From: an uncultured Bacteroidales bacterium
GTDB taxonomy: Bacteria > Bacteroidota > Bacteroidia > Bacteroidales > CAIXZF01
DNA length: 64,000 nt
Direction: 5' to 3'
Assembly (NCBI GenBank): GCA_903923925.1
Contig: CAIXZF010000115.1
Coordinates: forward strand, 32,021 to 96,020
Shown: positions 36,301 through 44,918 of the stretch, piece after piece
How positions within the stretch are numbered: the first letter of the stretch is position 1
Layout of the letters: the number at the start of each line of letters is the position of its first letter
The notes under the pieces: model-generated
What the model was told of the DNA's origin: nothing
The model's input: only the letters and a program-made list of their open reading frames with translations
Databases searched by the model: none
Made by a program: the position numbers and the translations under genes

Positions 36301-36372
36301 AAAATTAATATTCAATTGTTTATATTGACTGGCAGCATTGTCGGTATTCTTATTATCCTCAAACAAAATCCC

Positions 36373-38061
36373 ATGAAAAAATTTTTCCTTCTGATCGTTT
36401 TAGCTGGTTTTACCTTAAGCATGTTCGGACAAACCCAGCGATTAGTGCTGGCCGAAGAGTTTACAAATGCTTCTTGCAGCCCCTGTGCTTCGCAAAATCC
36501 GGCATTTGATGCACTTCTGCAGGCGAATCCAACAAAAATAACTTCTGTAAAATTTCACACCAATTGGCCTGGAGTTGACCCAATGAACGCACACAACGGA
36601 ACCGATGTTGCCACCAGGGTAACCTATTATGGAGTAACAGGAGTTCCCTATTGCCGCCTTGATGGTGTTGCAACAGCGGGTTCATCGTATTCTGGTGCAC
36701 CAGCAAATTTAACTCAGACAAAAATTGATCAGGAATATGCAATTCCCTCACCCTTTGCGATGCAATTGCGGCAGGTGCTTTCACCCAACCAGGATTCCGT
36801 TTATATAACACTGCTTGTAAATGCAACGCTTGCAAATACCGGCTCCCTGGTTGCTCATGTTGCTGTTATTGAAAAGACGATCCATTTTGCAGCAGCACCG
36901 GGATCGAATGGAGAAACAGATTTTAAAAATGTAATGGTAAAGCTATTGCCAACAAAAACAGGAACTGCCTTACCAGGCACTTTTGATGTTGGGGATTATT
37001 CATTAATTCGTCTGGCATGGCCATTACCAACCTGGATTTACAATAAAGCCCAACTTGCTTCTGTTGCCTATGTGCAGAACAATGCCAATAAATCTGTTCT
37101 TCAGGCAGTAAACAGTTCTGCTACAGATATTGTTCCTTTATATACAAACGATGCAGCGCTTATAACAATTTCGAATGTTGCTGCTACAATGTGCTCAGAA
37201 AGTATTGCACCGGGAATAACTCTACAGAACAACGGCAATCAGGCACTAACTGCCTGCGATGTTGAATATTATGTAAACGCTGCTCAGCCAACTACCTACC
37301 ATTGGACCGGCAATCTTCCTTTTCTTGGAACAGCTACCATGCAGCTTCCTGCTGCTGCCTTTGTTCTTGCAGCATCAAACACCCTTCATGTAAGACTTTT
37401 AAACCCGAATGGAGTTACAGACAATTACATTAAAAATGATGCGTCTACCGTTACATTCGCTAAAGCTCCGGTAACAACAAAACTTGTGAATCTGGCTCTT
37501 AAAACTGATAACAATCCTGCACAAACAACCTGGGAAATCCAAACTGCCACAGGAACCATTATTGCACAGGGTGGGCCTTATACACAGGCAAATACCGTTT
37601 TGAGTCAGCAAATACATTTGCCAGGCGATGATTGTTATCAGTTTATACTTCATGATGCTGGCGGAAACGGGATTTGCTGTACAAGCGGATACGGTTATTA
37701 CCAGTTAACAGATTCGCTTGGTGGCGTACTTGCTCAGGGCGACGATTTCGGTTCACAGGTAATCCATGCATTCTCCGTTGACCAAAGTTCCGGAATCGGC
37801 GAACTAAATATTCTGAACCAATTAAACGTTTTCCCTAGTCCTTTCAACTCACAAATTACTGTTAATTACACACTTAATGTTCCAAAAGACTGTGTGATTG
37901 AAGTATTTGATGCTATTGGCAATAAAGTAATCGACAAGCAAATCGGTGGAATTGCAGGAAAAAATACCTGTCAGCTCGATGCCTCTGTATTAGCTTCAGG
38001 CGTTTATATGGTAAAGATTTCAGCAGGAAGTTCGGTAATTACAACTAAGATCAGTAAGTAA
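36373..38061 (+). CDS. Omp28-like secreted protein with T9SS sorting domain, copy 2
   Basis: 562 residues from the ATG at 36373 (MKKFFLLIVLAGF signal peptide, cleaved near residue 20); an in-frame start at 36316 lacks signal-peptide sense. The Omp28/thioredoxin-like domain keeps a CSPC motif at residues 35-38 within EEFTNASCSPCASQ, followed by HTNWPGVDPMN and TGVPYCRLDG. A GGNGICC block and a C-terminal sorting domain (FPSPFNSQITVNY ... GVYMVKI) follow. Family members are surface or outer-membrane proteins of Bacteroidota; a thiol-redox role is suggested by CxxC but unproven. It lies 72 nt after its twin. Confidence 0.88.
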   Translation: MKKFFLLIVLAGFTLSMFGQTQRLVLAEEFTNASCSPCASQNPAFDALLQANPTKITSVKFHTNWPGVDPMNAHNGTDVATRVTYYGVTGVPYCRLDGVATAGSSYSGAPANLTQTKIDQEYAIPSPFAMQLRQVLSPNQDSVYITLLVNATLANTGSLVAHVAVIEKTIHFAAAPGSNGETDFKNVMVKLLPTKTGTALPGTFDVGDYSLIRLAWPLPTWIYNKAQLASVAYVQNNANKSVLQAVNSSATDIVPLYTNDAALITISNVAATMCSESIAPGITLQNNGNQALTACDVEYYVNAAQPTTYHWTGNLPFLGTATMQLPAAAFVLAASNTLHVRLLNPNGVTDNYIKNDASTVTFAKAPVTTKLVNLALKTDNNPAQTTWEIQTATGTIIAQGGPYTQANTVLSQQIHLPGDDCYQFILHDAGGNGICCTSGYGYYQLTDSLGGVLAQGDDFGSQVIHAFSVDQSSGIGELNILNQLNVFPSPFNSQITVNYTLNVPKDCVIEVFDAIGNKVIDKQIGGIAGKNTCQLDASVLASGVYMVKISAGSSVITTKISK

Positions 38062-38077
38062 TTTCAACTAAATAGTA

Positions 38078-38863
38078 TCAAACTGATTTTAGCAGGCCTC
38101 CATCGATAGGGATGTTTGTGCCTGTTATGTAAGCGGCGAAATCCGATGCCAGAAAGGCCACCAGGAATGCATATTCTTCTGGTTTCCCAAGACGCTTCAT
38201 GGGTACCTTTTCTGTTGTAATTTTCCTGAAATCAGCGAATTCCATTTTGCTGTTCTCAGCCTGAAAATGCATCAGACTATTCAATCTTTCAGTATCAAAA
38301 TATCCTGTAAGAATAGTGTTGACAGTGATATTATTATGAGCAACCTCCGTTGCCAGTGTTTTTGACCAGCTCAGGAGACTTGTTCTGATCGTATTCGACA
38401 AAGCAAGATGCATCAAGGGTTCTTTCACAGAAATAGAGGAAACATTAATTATTCTTCCAAAACTTTTCTCCTGCATCCCTTTCAGTGCTTCAAGCGTTGT
38501 ACAGCAAACAGTTTTGAACAAAAGGTTAAATGCCTCCTGATAGTCAGCCACTTTCTTTTCCAGTATTGCACCTGCAGCAGGTCCATTTGTGTTGTTTACC
38601 AGAATATCGACTGTGTTCGTTTTAAAATAAGCAGCTATAATTTCCCTGAATCCTTCAAAATCGGAAAAGTCGGCTACCAGGTATTTATGTTTCTGACCAT
38701 ATGCCGTCGAAAGTTCATCTCTAACGCTTTTTAGCTTGTCTTCATTCCTGGCCATCACTGTAACAGTGGCTCCGCATTCTGCCAGTTGCATTGCAATGGC
38801 TTTACCTATTCCCTGCGTACTGCCACCAACTAATGCGCTTTTATTTTGTAATTGAATAAGCAT
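38078..38863 (-). CDS. SDR-family oxidoreductase lacking the YxxxK pair
   Basis: A 261-residue Rossmann protein with the nucleotide-binding GGSTQGIGKAIA motif near residue 13, MARNEDKL after strand 2 (NADP preference likely), LVNNTNGP, and INVSSIS with the catalytic-type Ser. The next motif reads LALSNTIRTSLLSW where classical SDRs have YxxxK, so the Tyr and Lys are missing. This LSN..R variant occurs in a subfamily annotated as 3-oxoacyl-ACP-reductase-like. It lies 23 nt after hutU on the same strand. Its 3' end is 16 nt from the convergent Omp28-like gene. Confidence 0.85.
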   Translation of the reverse strand: MLIQLQNKSALVGGSTQGIGKAIAMQLAECGATVTVMARNEDKLKSVRDELSTAYGQKHKYLVADFSDFEGFREIIAAYFKTNTVDILVNNTNGPAAGAILEKKVADYQEAFNLLFKTVCCTTLEALKGMQEKSFGRIINVSSISVKEPLMHLALSNTIRTSLLSWSKTLATEVAHNNITVNTILTGYFDTERLNSLMHFQAENSKMEFADFRKITTEKVPMKRLGKPEEYAFLVAFLASDFAAYITGTNIPIDGGLLKSV

Positions 38864-38886
38864 AAAGCTAAACTGCGGATATAAGG

Positions 38887-40881
38887 TTAAAACAGGCTGT
38901 CCAGCAAAGAATTGTCTGCAATGTTGGGGATAGTGATCTTTAGCAGAGGCTCCTGCTGCATGGCACGTTTAATGGCAAAAACTGCACCCGGATTCCGAGC
39001 CCAGCTCCGGCGGGAAATCCCGTTGTTTACATCCCAGAATAGCATGTTTTTTAGCCTCCGGCTTGCATCGTCGCTGCCATCGAGCAACATCCCGAATCCA
39101 CCATTGATTACTTCTCCCCAGCCAACACCTCCGCCATTGTGGATAGATACCCAGGTAGCTCCCCGGAATGAATCCCCGATAACATTCTGAATTGCCATAT
39201 CCGCAGTAAAACTCGAGCCATCATAAATATTTGCTGTTTCACGGAAAGGGGAATCGGTGCCTGAAACATCGTGATGATCGCGGCCAAGAACGATAGGTGC
39301 TGAGATCCGACCTTCGTGGATAGCCTCGTTAAAGGCTTCAGCTATCCGCATTCGGCCATCACTGTCGGCATACAGAATGCGTGCCTGCGAACCCACTACA
39401 AGTTTATTCGATTCGGCAGCCTTAATCCAGGTTATATTATCTCTCAATTGCTGCCTGATCTCCTCAGGAGCTGTTAGATATAAATCCTCAAGTACTTCGG
39501 CGGCAATTGTGTCTGAAATCTGAAGATCTTCGGGCTTTCCTGAGGTACATACCCAACGAAAAGGCCCGAATCCATAATCAAAACACATTGGACCCATGAT
39601 ATCTTCCACATAGGAAGCATACCTGAAACGGCCATCAGGCTGCATTATATCTGCCCCTGCCCTGCCTGCTTCCAGAAGGAAGGCATTTCCATAATCCCAG
39701 AAATACATTCCGTTGGCGGTCATAGTGTTAATTGCTGCGACATGCCGCTTTAAGGTTTTCTGTACTTCTAGTTTGAAGGCTTCAGGTTCTTCGCGCATCA
39801 TCCTCACCGACTCATCAAAGCTGATTCCAGCAGGATAATAACCACCCGACCAGGGGTTATGTAAGGAAGTCTGATCTGAACCCAGTTCAACTTTTACGCT
39901 GCCGGCAGCAAATTTCTCCCATAAATCAACAATATTTCCTTGATAAGCCAGCGAAACAGCTTCTTTGGCATCTCTGGCTTTCTGAATTCGGGCAATCAGA
40001 AGGTCCAGATCATCATATACTTCATCTACCCATCCCTGCGAATGCCTTGTCTGAGTAGCCTTTGGATTAATTTCAGCAACAACGCCAATCGCTCCGGCAA
40101 TAACAGCCGCCTTTGGCTGTGCACCCGACATTCCACCTAGTCCTGATGTTACAAATACCTTTCCGGCCAGGCTCTCATTGCCATGCAGCCGACCGGCATT
40201 CATAACAGTAATGGTTGTTCCGTGCACAATTCCCTGCGGACCAATGTACATATACGACCCAGCCGTCATCTGGCCATACTGTGTAACACCAAGGGCATTA
40301 AACTTTTCCCAGTCATCCGGCTTCGAATAATTCGGGATCATCATGCCATTGGTAACAACAACCCTCGGAGCCTCCCTGTGTGAGGGAAACAATCCCATCG
40401 GATGACCAGAATACATCACAAGTGTTTGTTCCTCAGTCATTTCTGAAAGGTACTTCATCGTAAGCCTGTACTGTGCCCAATTTTGGAATACAGCTCCGTT
40501 TCCGCCATATGTAATAAGTTCGTGAGGGTGCTGAGCAACTTTATCATCAAGATTATTGGTAATCATTAACATTATCGCCGCAGCCTGCAAACATTTTGCC
40601 GGATATTCCGAAATAGGCCGGGCATAAATCTTATAATCGGGCCTGAAGCGATACATGTAAATCCGGCCGAATTTTTCAAGTTCTTCAGCAAACTCTGCTG
40701 CAAGAATGGTATGATGTACCGGATCAAAATAGCGTAATGCATTCCGCACTGCAAGAACTTTATCGGCTCTTTTCAGAATATCTTTTCGCTTTGGTGCATG
40801 GTTTACATCTGGATTCCAATCTTTAGAAGCCGGGAGTTGGGCTGGAATGCCCTGTATTATTTCGTTTTGGAAGGTATTCAT
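38887..40881 (-). CDS. hutU: Urocanate hydratase
   Basis: It hydrates urocanate to imidazolone propionate in histidine degradation, with NAD+ as an electrophilic cofactor. At 664 residues it belongs to the long form, about 100 residues larger than the Pseudomonas or Bacillus enzyme. Family blocks are YGGNGAVFQNWAQY, SGHPMGLFPSH, FVTSGLGGMSGAQPKAA, the active-site FGPFRWVCTSG with Cys, and HNGGGVGWGEV. No hutH, hutI or formiminotransferase gene is in the window, so the pathway is completed elsewhere or is partial. Confidence 0.96.
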   Translation of the reverse strand: MNTFQNEIIQGIPAQLPASKDWNPDVNHAPKRKDILKRADKVLAVRNALRYFDPVHHTILAAEFAEELEKFGRIYMYRFRPDYKIYARPISEYPAKCLQAAAIMLMITNNLDDKVAQHPHELITYGGNGAVFQNWAQYRLTMKYLSEMTEEQTLVMYSGHPMGLFPSHREAPRVVVTNGMMIPNYSKPDDWEKFNALGVTQYGQMTAGSYMYIGPQGIVHGTTITVMNAGRLHGNESLAGKVFVTSGLGGMSGAQPKAAVIAGAIGVVAEINPKATQTRHSQGWVDEVYDDLDLLIARIQKARDAKEAVSLAYQGNIVDLWEKFAAGSVKVELGSDQTSLHNPWSGGYYPAGISFDESVRMMREEPEAFKLEVQKTLKRHVAAINTMTANGMYFWDYGNAFLLEAGRAGADIMQPDGRFRYASYVEDIMGPMCFDYGFGPFRWVCTSGKPEDLQISDTIAAEVLEDLYLTAPEEIRQQLRDNITWIKAAESNKLVVGSQARILYADSDGRMRIAEAFNEAIHEGRISAPIVLGRDHHDVSGTDSPFRETANIYDGSSFTADMAIQNVIGDSFRGATWVSIHNGGGVGWGEVINGGFGMLLDGSDDASRRLKNMLFWDVNNGISRRSWARNPGAVFAIKRAMQQEPLLKITIPNIADNSLLDSLF

Positions 40882-40897
40882 GATGATGGGGGTTTTT

Positions 40898-40915
40898 CAG
40901 AAGGCAGAAGGCAGG
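40898..40915 (+). repeat. Short copy of the GCAGRAR heptamer
   Basis: About two and a half units of the heptamer GCAGAAG, immediately upstream of hutU. The same unit builds the 28-copy array at 47079-47274. Confidence 0.6.
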
Positions 40916-40920
40916 ATTCT

Positions 40921-40980
40921 ATGTGAGCTATGTGCCTATGTGGTTGGTTTTTTTTAACCACTTAGGCACTTTGGTCACAT
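40921..40980. repeat. Long imperfect inverted repeat between hutU and a lipoprotein gene
   Basis: Arms of about 25 nt: a core of GTGCCTATGTGGTT (40932-40945) and AACCACTTAGGCAC (40956-40969), one mismatch, with outer ATGTGA / TCACAT arms at both ends and a T-rich loop of 10 nt. No T-run follows on the minus strand, so it is not a typical terminator; it looks like a dispersed palindromic element. Confidence 0.7.
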
Positions 40981-41002
40981 CAGGAAAATGGGAGAAAGCT
41001 TT

Positions 41003-41866
41003 TTATTCTACTACGATAATGAGGAATTTTGAGGCTTCCCAGAAACGTGTTGGCTCGTTGATTACAAGCTTGGTAATGATCTTTCCTTCTTTAACAAGAG
41101 TGTAAGAACTTGCAGGGTGGCTTGTTTTAAGAGTAGCAGTTTTCGTGTTCAGCGGAATTTCTTTTAACTTAGTGATATCCACCTTTGTGAGGTAGGTTTT
41201 ATCAATTTCGCTGGTGAGTTTTTTGTTTTTACCGATTCCCAGAAATCCTCCGGATTTTTCAAGAATACCTTTGCTGATAAGCTCTTTTGAAGTACCGAAG
41301 GCATAGTAGGCAGTATTTAATTCTGCAGTTTTACTTTCAATAACCTCTGATTTTTTCTGACTCTCAGTTCTAACTGAATCGACCCTGGCATTCAGTTCTT
41401 CAACTTTGAAATTCATCTTTACAAGCTGATCCTTCAGGCCGGTGATTTCAACATCTTTTTCCTCAACTTTTTTACTCAGGCGCTGGATAACTCTTTCAAA
41501 CTCTTCCATCTTCAGGTTGGCTGCTTTCAATTTTTTGCGCAAGCCTGCGATGGTACGTTTGTTTTTATCCATCAAATCGTTAATAGAGGTAATATCATCA
41601 TTAATCCTGTCGCGAACATTCTGGTTCATTTCAGGATTGCCTTTGGCATCCGTAGAAATTACGTTTTGCTTGGCTTTAATAACATCCAGATTTTCTTCAA
41701 TCTCATTAAATGCCTGGAAAAGCATATTAATTGTCGAATCCTTTTTCAAGGTTTCAGTGAGCAGCTTCGAATTTTCACCTTTAAGAGTATCAACTTCGCC
41801 CTGCTTACAACCCCAAGCAAAGGCAACTAATAAGGCCATGGCAAAGAACCAGAATTTTGTCTTCAT
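41003..41866 (-). CDS. Coiled-coil lipoprotein
   Basis: A 287-residue protein with a type II signal peptide (MKTKFWFFAMALLVAFAWGC; lipobox AWGC, Cys20). Residues about 25-190 are a nearly continuous coiled coil rich in Lys, Glu, Asn and Leu (DTLKGENSKLLTETLKKDS, VIQRLSKKVEEKDVEITGLKDQ). The C-terminal 90 residues form a small globular domain (GGFLGIGKNKKLTSEID ... SSYTLVKEGK). It is probably anchored to an envelope membrane and extends into the periplasm. No named family recognised. Confidence 0.8.
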   Translation of the reverse strand: MKTKFWFFAMALLVAFAWGCKQGEVDTLKGENSKLLTETLKKDSTINMLFQAFNEIEENLDVIKAKQNVISTDAKGNPEMNQNVRDRINDDITSINDLMDKNKRTIAGLRKKLKAANLKMEEFERVIQRLSKKVEEKDVEITGLKDQLVKMNFKVEELNARVDSVRTESQKKSEVIESKTAELNTAYYAFGTSKELISKGILEKSGGFLGIGKNKKLTSEIDKTYLTKVDITKLKEIPLNTKTATLKTSHPASSYTLVKEGKIITKLVINEPTRFWEASKFLIIVVE

Positions 41867-41921
41867 TTTTATTGATTTTGATTTTTAAATATTCAATTGA
41901 AAAGAATATACCAAAGGGTGG

Positions 41922-41929
41922 CAAATATA
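41922..41929 (-). promoter_or_regulatory. Putative -7 box of the coiled-coil lipoprotein gene
   Basis: TATATTTG on the minus strand, 55 nt before the ATG; it lies just downstream of the sigma-factor gene. No matching -33 element seen. Confidence 0.3.
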
Positions 41930-41937
41930 CGAATAAA

Positions 41938-42549
41938 TCAGATTTTATCCTGTGAATTTTTTAATATCTGATAGAGAAACTCCCTGGCTCTGAAGAGTTG
42001 AGCCTTAACAGTGCCCAGTGGAAGGTCGAGCTCAGTAGCAATTTCTTCATAGGAAAGTTCCTGAAAGTAGCGCAATTCAACGAGGTTACGGTAGTGTGGT
42101 TTAAGCTTCTCAACAACCTGCCTCATGAGGATTATTTTCTGTTTCTTCATGAAACTTTCTTCAGGATCTAAGCCGTCGGCAGGAAGTTTGTTTTTAATAT
42201 CTTCACCATCCTGAGAATCATTATACCCACGGTCAATGGAAAAAGTGTACTTCTTTTTCTTCCGGATAAAATCGATACAATTATTGGAGGCAATTTTAAA
42301 CAGCCAGGTACTGAAAGCATAATCGGGGGTGTACTGCCGCAGATTTTTGAATGCCTTACCGAAAGCTTCAATCGTAAGATCATCAGCATCCGTGGCATCA
42401 TTTGTCATTTTCAACAACATGAAATACAATGAGTCACGATAATTATTCATCAACTCTGCATAGGCACTCTGGTCGCCCTGCTCAATGGCCTGCTGAACCA
42501 GTCTGTAGTCCCTAATGGCTTTATCTGTCAGGTTAGGGTTTATTTCCAT
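41938..42549 (-). CDS. ECF-type sigma-70 family RNA polymerase sigma factor
   Basis: A 203-residue sigma factor with region 2 (YAELMNNYRDSLYFMLLKM, then DADDLTIEAFGKAFKNL and STWLFKIASNNCIDFIRKKK) and region 4 (LVELRYFQELSYEEIATELDLPLGTVKAQLFRARE, a helix-turn-helix). The linker has a Lys/Asp-rich insert. No anti-sigma gene is next to it; the overlap is with a GT2 gene upstream by 10 nt, so the two are co-transcribed. Target genes unknown. Confidence 0.92.
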   Translation of the reverse strand: MEINPNLTDKAIRDYRLVQQAIEQGDQSAYAELMNNYRDSLYFMLLKMTNDATDADDLTIEAFGKAFKNLRQYTPDYAFSTWLFKIASNNCIDFIRKKKKYTFSIDRGYNDSQDGEDIKNKLPADGLDPEESFMKKQKIILMRQVVEKLKPHYRNLVELRYFQELSYEEIATELDLPLGTVKAQLFRAREFLYQILKNSQDKI

Positions 42550-43670
42550 TTATGTTGTTTCGAGATGCTTGCTGTCAATGAAAGAATTGGATTGAAAAGG
42601 ATGAAAAACAACTCGAATAGTGGCAAATATAACAACAAATTCTTTTCTGCTAGTTTTGCCATGCATTTTTTGTGGATAAATAGAGCTGAAAACATTCTTA
42701 ATCCGAATAACGCCATCACATAATAAATGTTATACAAAGACGGCAAAAGCATAATGAACAGCAGGTAAAACATAAATTGTGTCACAATAAATCCGGAAAG
42801 CAGCATTTTATGTTTTGGTTTGTAGAGCTTACCGGTACTGAAATGGCGCTGTTTCTGTCTTACCCATTCATTAAAATTTGTTTTAGGTTCTGAAATGGTA
42901 TGGCTTTCATGGCTGATTTCAATTCTTGTATTCAATCGCCTGGCAACGCCATTAACAAAAAGGTCATCGTCGCCGGAGCGGATCCTGTAATGCGAAATAA
43001 ATCCCTTTGTCTTGTAAAATAAGGATTTTCTGTACGAAAGATTTCTGCCCACACCCATATATGGAACTCCTGCAAGTGCATACGACAGGTATTGCATAGC
43101 CACGAACAGCGTATCGAAGCGGATTAGTTTATTCAGAATCCCAGGCCTGGTTTCATAACCACCATAGCCGAGAACAATTTCTTTTTTATCAACGAAATTT
43201 GACTGCATCAGGGTAATCCAAAGTGGACTGGCTGGCCTGCAATCGGCATCAGTGAGAAGTAAAACGTCGTATTTTGCCGATTTTATACCTATCGACAGCG
43301 GGAATTTCTTACCGGAGAAAAAATTCAGATTTTCGCTTATTGTTACAATGCTGAGGCGTGGATATGTTTCAGCAAAACCTTTCAGTAAAAAGGAGGTTTC
43401 ATCGTCGGAACCATCATTCACTACCACAACTTCGAACTCCGGATAATCCTGTTCAAGGATCATTGGGAGGTTCCGACGAAGGTTGCTGTAATCATTCCTT
43501 GCGCAGATAACCACCGAAACTGGTTGCTTGTTATATATCTTGTCTTGCTTGTTAAAAAAGGCCAACCGACTGAATATCAGCCAATAATAAAGCAATTGTA
43601 CCAGGGTAACAATGGCAAAAAGTGAAAAAATCAACCATAAAATCAACTCATATGCAGGTAATCCGGACAT
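42540..43670 (-). CDS. Membrane glycosyltransferase family 2
   Basis: A 376-residue GT2 enzyme: an N-terminal helix (about residues 8-33), a GT-A domain (VSVVICARNDYSNLRRNL, VVVNDGSDDET, TDADCRPAS with the metal-binding motif) and a QKQRHFSTG block near residue 265, a variant of the QxxRW motif of processive-like GT2s. Two or three C-terminal helices follow. It lies directly upstream of, and overlaps, the sigma-factor gene. Confidence 0.88.
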   Translation of the reverse strand: MSGLPAYELILWLIFSLFAIVTLVQLLYYWLIFSRLAFFNKQDKIYNKQPVSVVICARNDYSNLRRNLPMILEQDYPEFEVVVVNDGSDDETSFLLKGFAETYPRLSIVTISENLNFFSGKKFPLSIGIKSAKYDVLLLTDADCRPASPLWITLMQSNFVDKKEIVLGYGGYETRPGILNKLIRFDTLFVAMQYLSYALAGVPYMGVGRNLSYRKSLFYKTKGFISHYRIRSGDDDLFVNGVARRLNTRIEISHESHTISEPKTNFNEWVRQKQRHFSTGKLYKPKHKMLLSGFIVTQFMFYLLFIMLLPSLYNIYYVMALFGLRMFSALFIHKKCMAKLAEKNLLLYLPLFELFFILFNPILSLTASISKQHKWK

Positions 43671-43692
43671 ATTATCCTCGTTTCAGTGGGCA

Positions 43693-43700
43693 CAAAAATA
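43693..43700 (-). promoter_or_regulatory. Putative -7 box of the GT2-sigma operon
   Basis: TATTTTTG on the minus strand, ending 22 nt before the ATG at 43670; divergent from a tgt box. Confidence 0.3.
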
Positions 43701-43722
43701 GATATTCTACAACAATAAGACT

Positions 43723-43730
43723 TATCTTTG
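43723..43730 (+). promoter_or_regulatory. Putative -7 box of tgt
   Basis: TATCTTTG about 58 nt before the tgt start. No -33 TTG at ideal spacing. Confidence 0.3.
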
Positions 43731-43787
43731 ACAGTTTTTTGAACGATAGTTTATATTATGTCGAATTTGTAGTGCTTTCTCATTCCC

Positions 43788-44918
43788 TTGAAATTTACTC
43801 TAACTCATACAGATCCAGGCTCTTCCGCCCGTCGTGGCACGGTAGAAACTGATCATGGCATTATTCAGACCCCGGTTTTTATGCCAGTGGGCACAGCAGG
43901 AGCTGTAAAAGCCATCCATATGCGCGACGTAAAGCAGGAAATTAAGGCTCAGATTATTCTTGGAAACACTTACCACTTGTACCTCCGCCCTGGTTTAGAT
44001 ATTCTCAGAGCCGCCGGCGGACTCCACAAATTCAATGGTTGGGACAGACCCATTCTTACAGATAGTGGCGGATACCAGGTATATTCACTTGCTGCCAACA
44101 GAAAATTAAAAGAGGAAGGTGTAATATTCCAGTCGCATATAGATGGTTCCCGCCACACATTTACTCCTGAAAGAGCGATTGAGATCCAAAGAGTTATAGG
44201 CGGAGATATTATTATGGCTTTCGATGAATGCACTCCCTATCCCTGCGAATGGGAATATGCACGGAAATCGCTGGATCTCACACATCGCTGGCTCGACAGA
44301 TGCTTTGTTGCTTACAAGAATTCCGAAGGATTATACGGGCACAGCCAGGCTTTGTTCCCTATTGTGCAGGGCAGTGTTTATGCTGAACTGCGCAAAGAAT
44401 CTGCCGAATTTATTGCTTCACGCAATGCAGAGGGAAATGCCATTGGCGGACTTTCGGTTGGAGAACCCGCTGACATAATGTATGAAATAACCGAACTGGT
44501 TTGTAACATCCTTCCGGCCGACAAGCCCCGCTATTTAATGGGCGTTGGAACTCCGGCCAATATTCTGGAATGTATCGCTCTTGGAATTGATATGTTCGAC
44601 TGCGTTATGCCGACCCGGAACGGAAGAAATGGCATGCTTTTCACCAGGGAAGGTACAATGAACATGAAAAATGAGAAGTGGAAAAACGATTTTTCTCCAC
44701 TTGATCCGGAAGGCTCTGTTTTTACAGGCCATGATTATTCCAAAGCTTATCTGCGGCATCTTTTTGCCTCAGGAGAAATGCTTGGCCCGATGATTGCAAG
44801 TATCCATAATCTCGGCTTCTACCATTGGCTGGTAGAAGAATCGCGCAGGCAGATTGAGAATGGCACTTTTGCAAGCTGGAAATCCGGAATGGTTAAAAAA
44901 CTGAATATCAGACTATGA
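43788..44918 (+). CDS. tgt: tRNA-guanine transglycosylase (queuine/preQ1 tRNA-ribosyltransferase)
   Basis: It exchanges G34 of tRNAs with GUN anticodons for preQ1. 376 residues. The start is a TTG at 43788: an in-frame TAG lies at 43770 and no ATG or GTG intervenes, and TTG gives the canonical MKFTLTHTDP. Catalytic blocks are TDSGGYQVYSL (Asp92 base) and GIDMFDCVMPTRNGR with the nucleophile. The usual zinc site is missing: where other Tgts have CxCxxC the sequence reads EGSVFTG (308-314), although the later His (340) is kept. It overlaps the permease gene by 4 nt. Confidence 0.94.
   Translation: MKFTLTHTDPGSSARRGTVETDHGIIQTPVFMPVGTAGAVKAIHMRDVKQEIKAQIILGNTYHLYLRPGLDILRAAGGLHKFNGWDRPILTDSGGYQVYSLAANRKLKEEGVIFQSHIDGSRHTFTPERAIEIQRVIGGDIIMAFDECTPYPCEWEYARKSLDLTHRWLDRCFVAYKNSEGLYGHSQALFPIVQGSVYAELRKESAEFIASRNAEGNAIGGLSVGEPADIMYEITELVCNILPADKPRYLMGVGTPANILECIALGIDMFDCVMPTRNGRNGMLFTREGTMNMKNEKWKNDFSPLDPEGSVFTGHDYSKAYLRHLFASGEMLGPMIASIHNLGFYHWLVEESRRQIENGTFASWKSGMVKKLNIRL

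Noticed and set aside
40921..40980. The nested palindrome as a rho-independent terminator
   Set aside because: No T-run follows the stem in the direction of the upstream gene.
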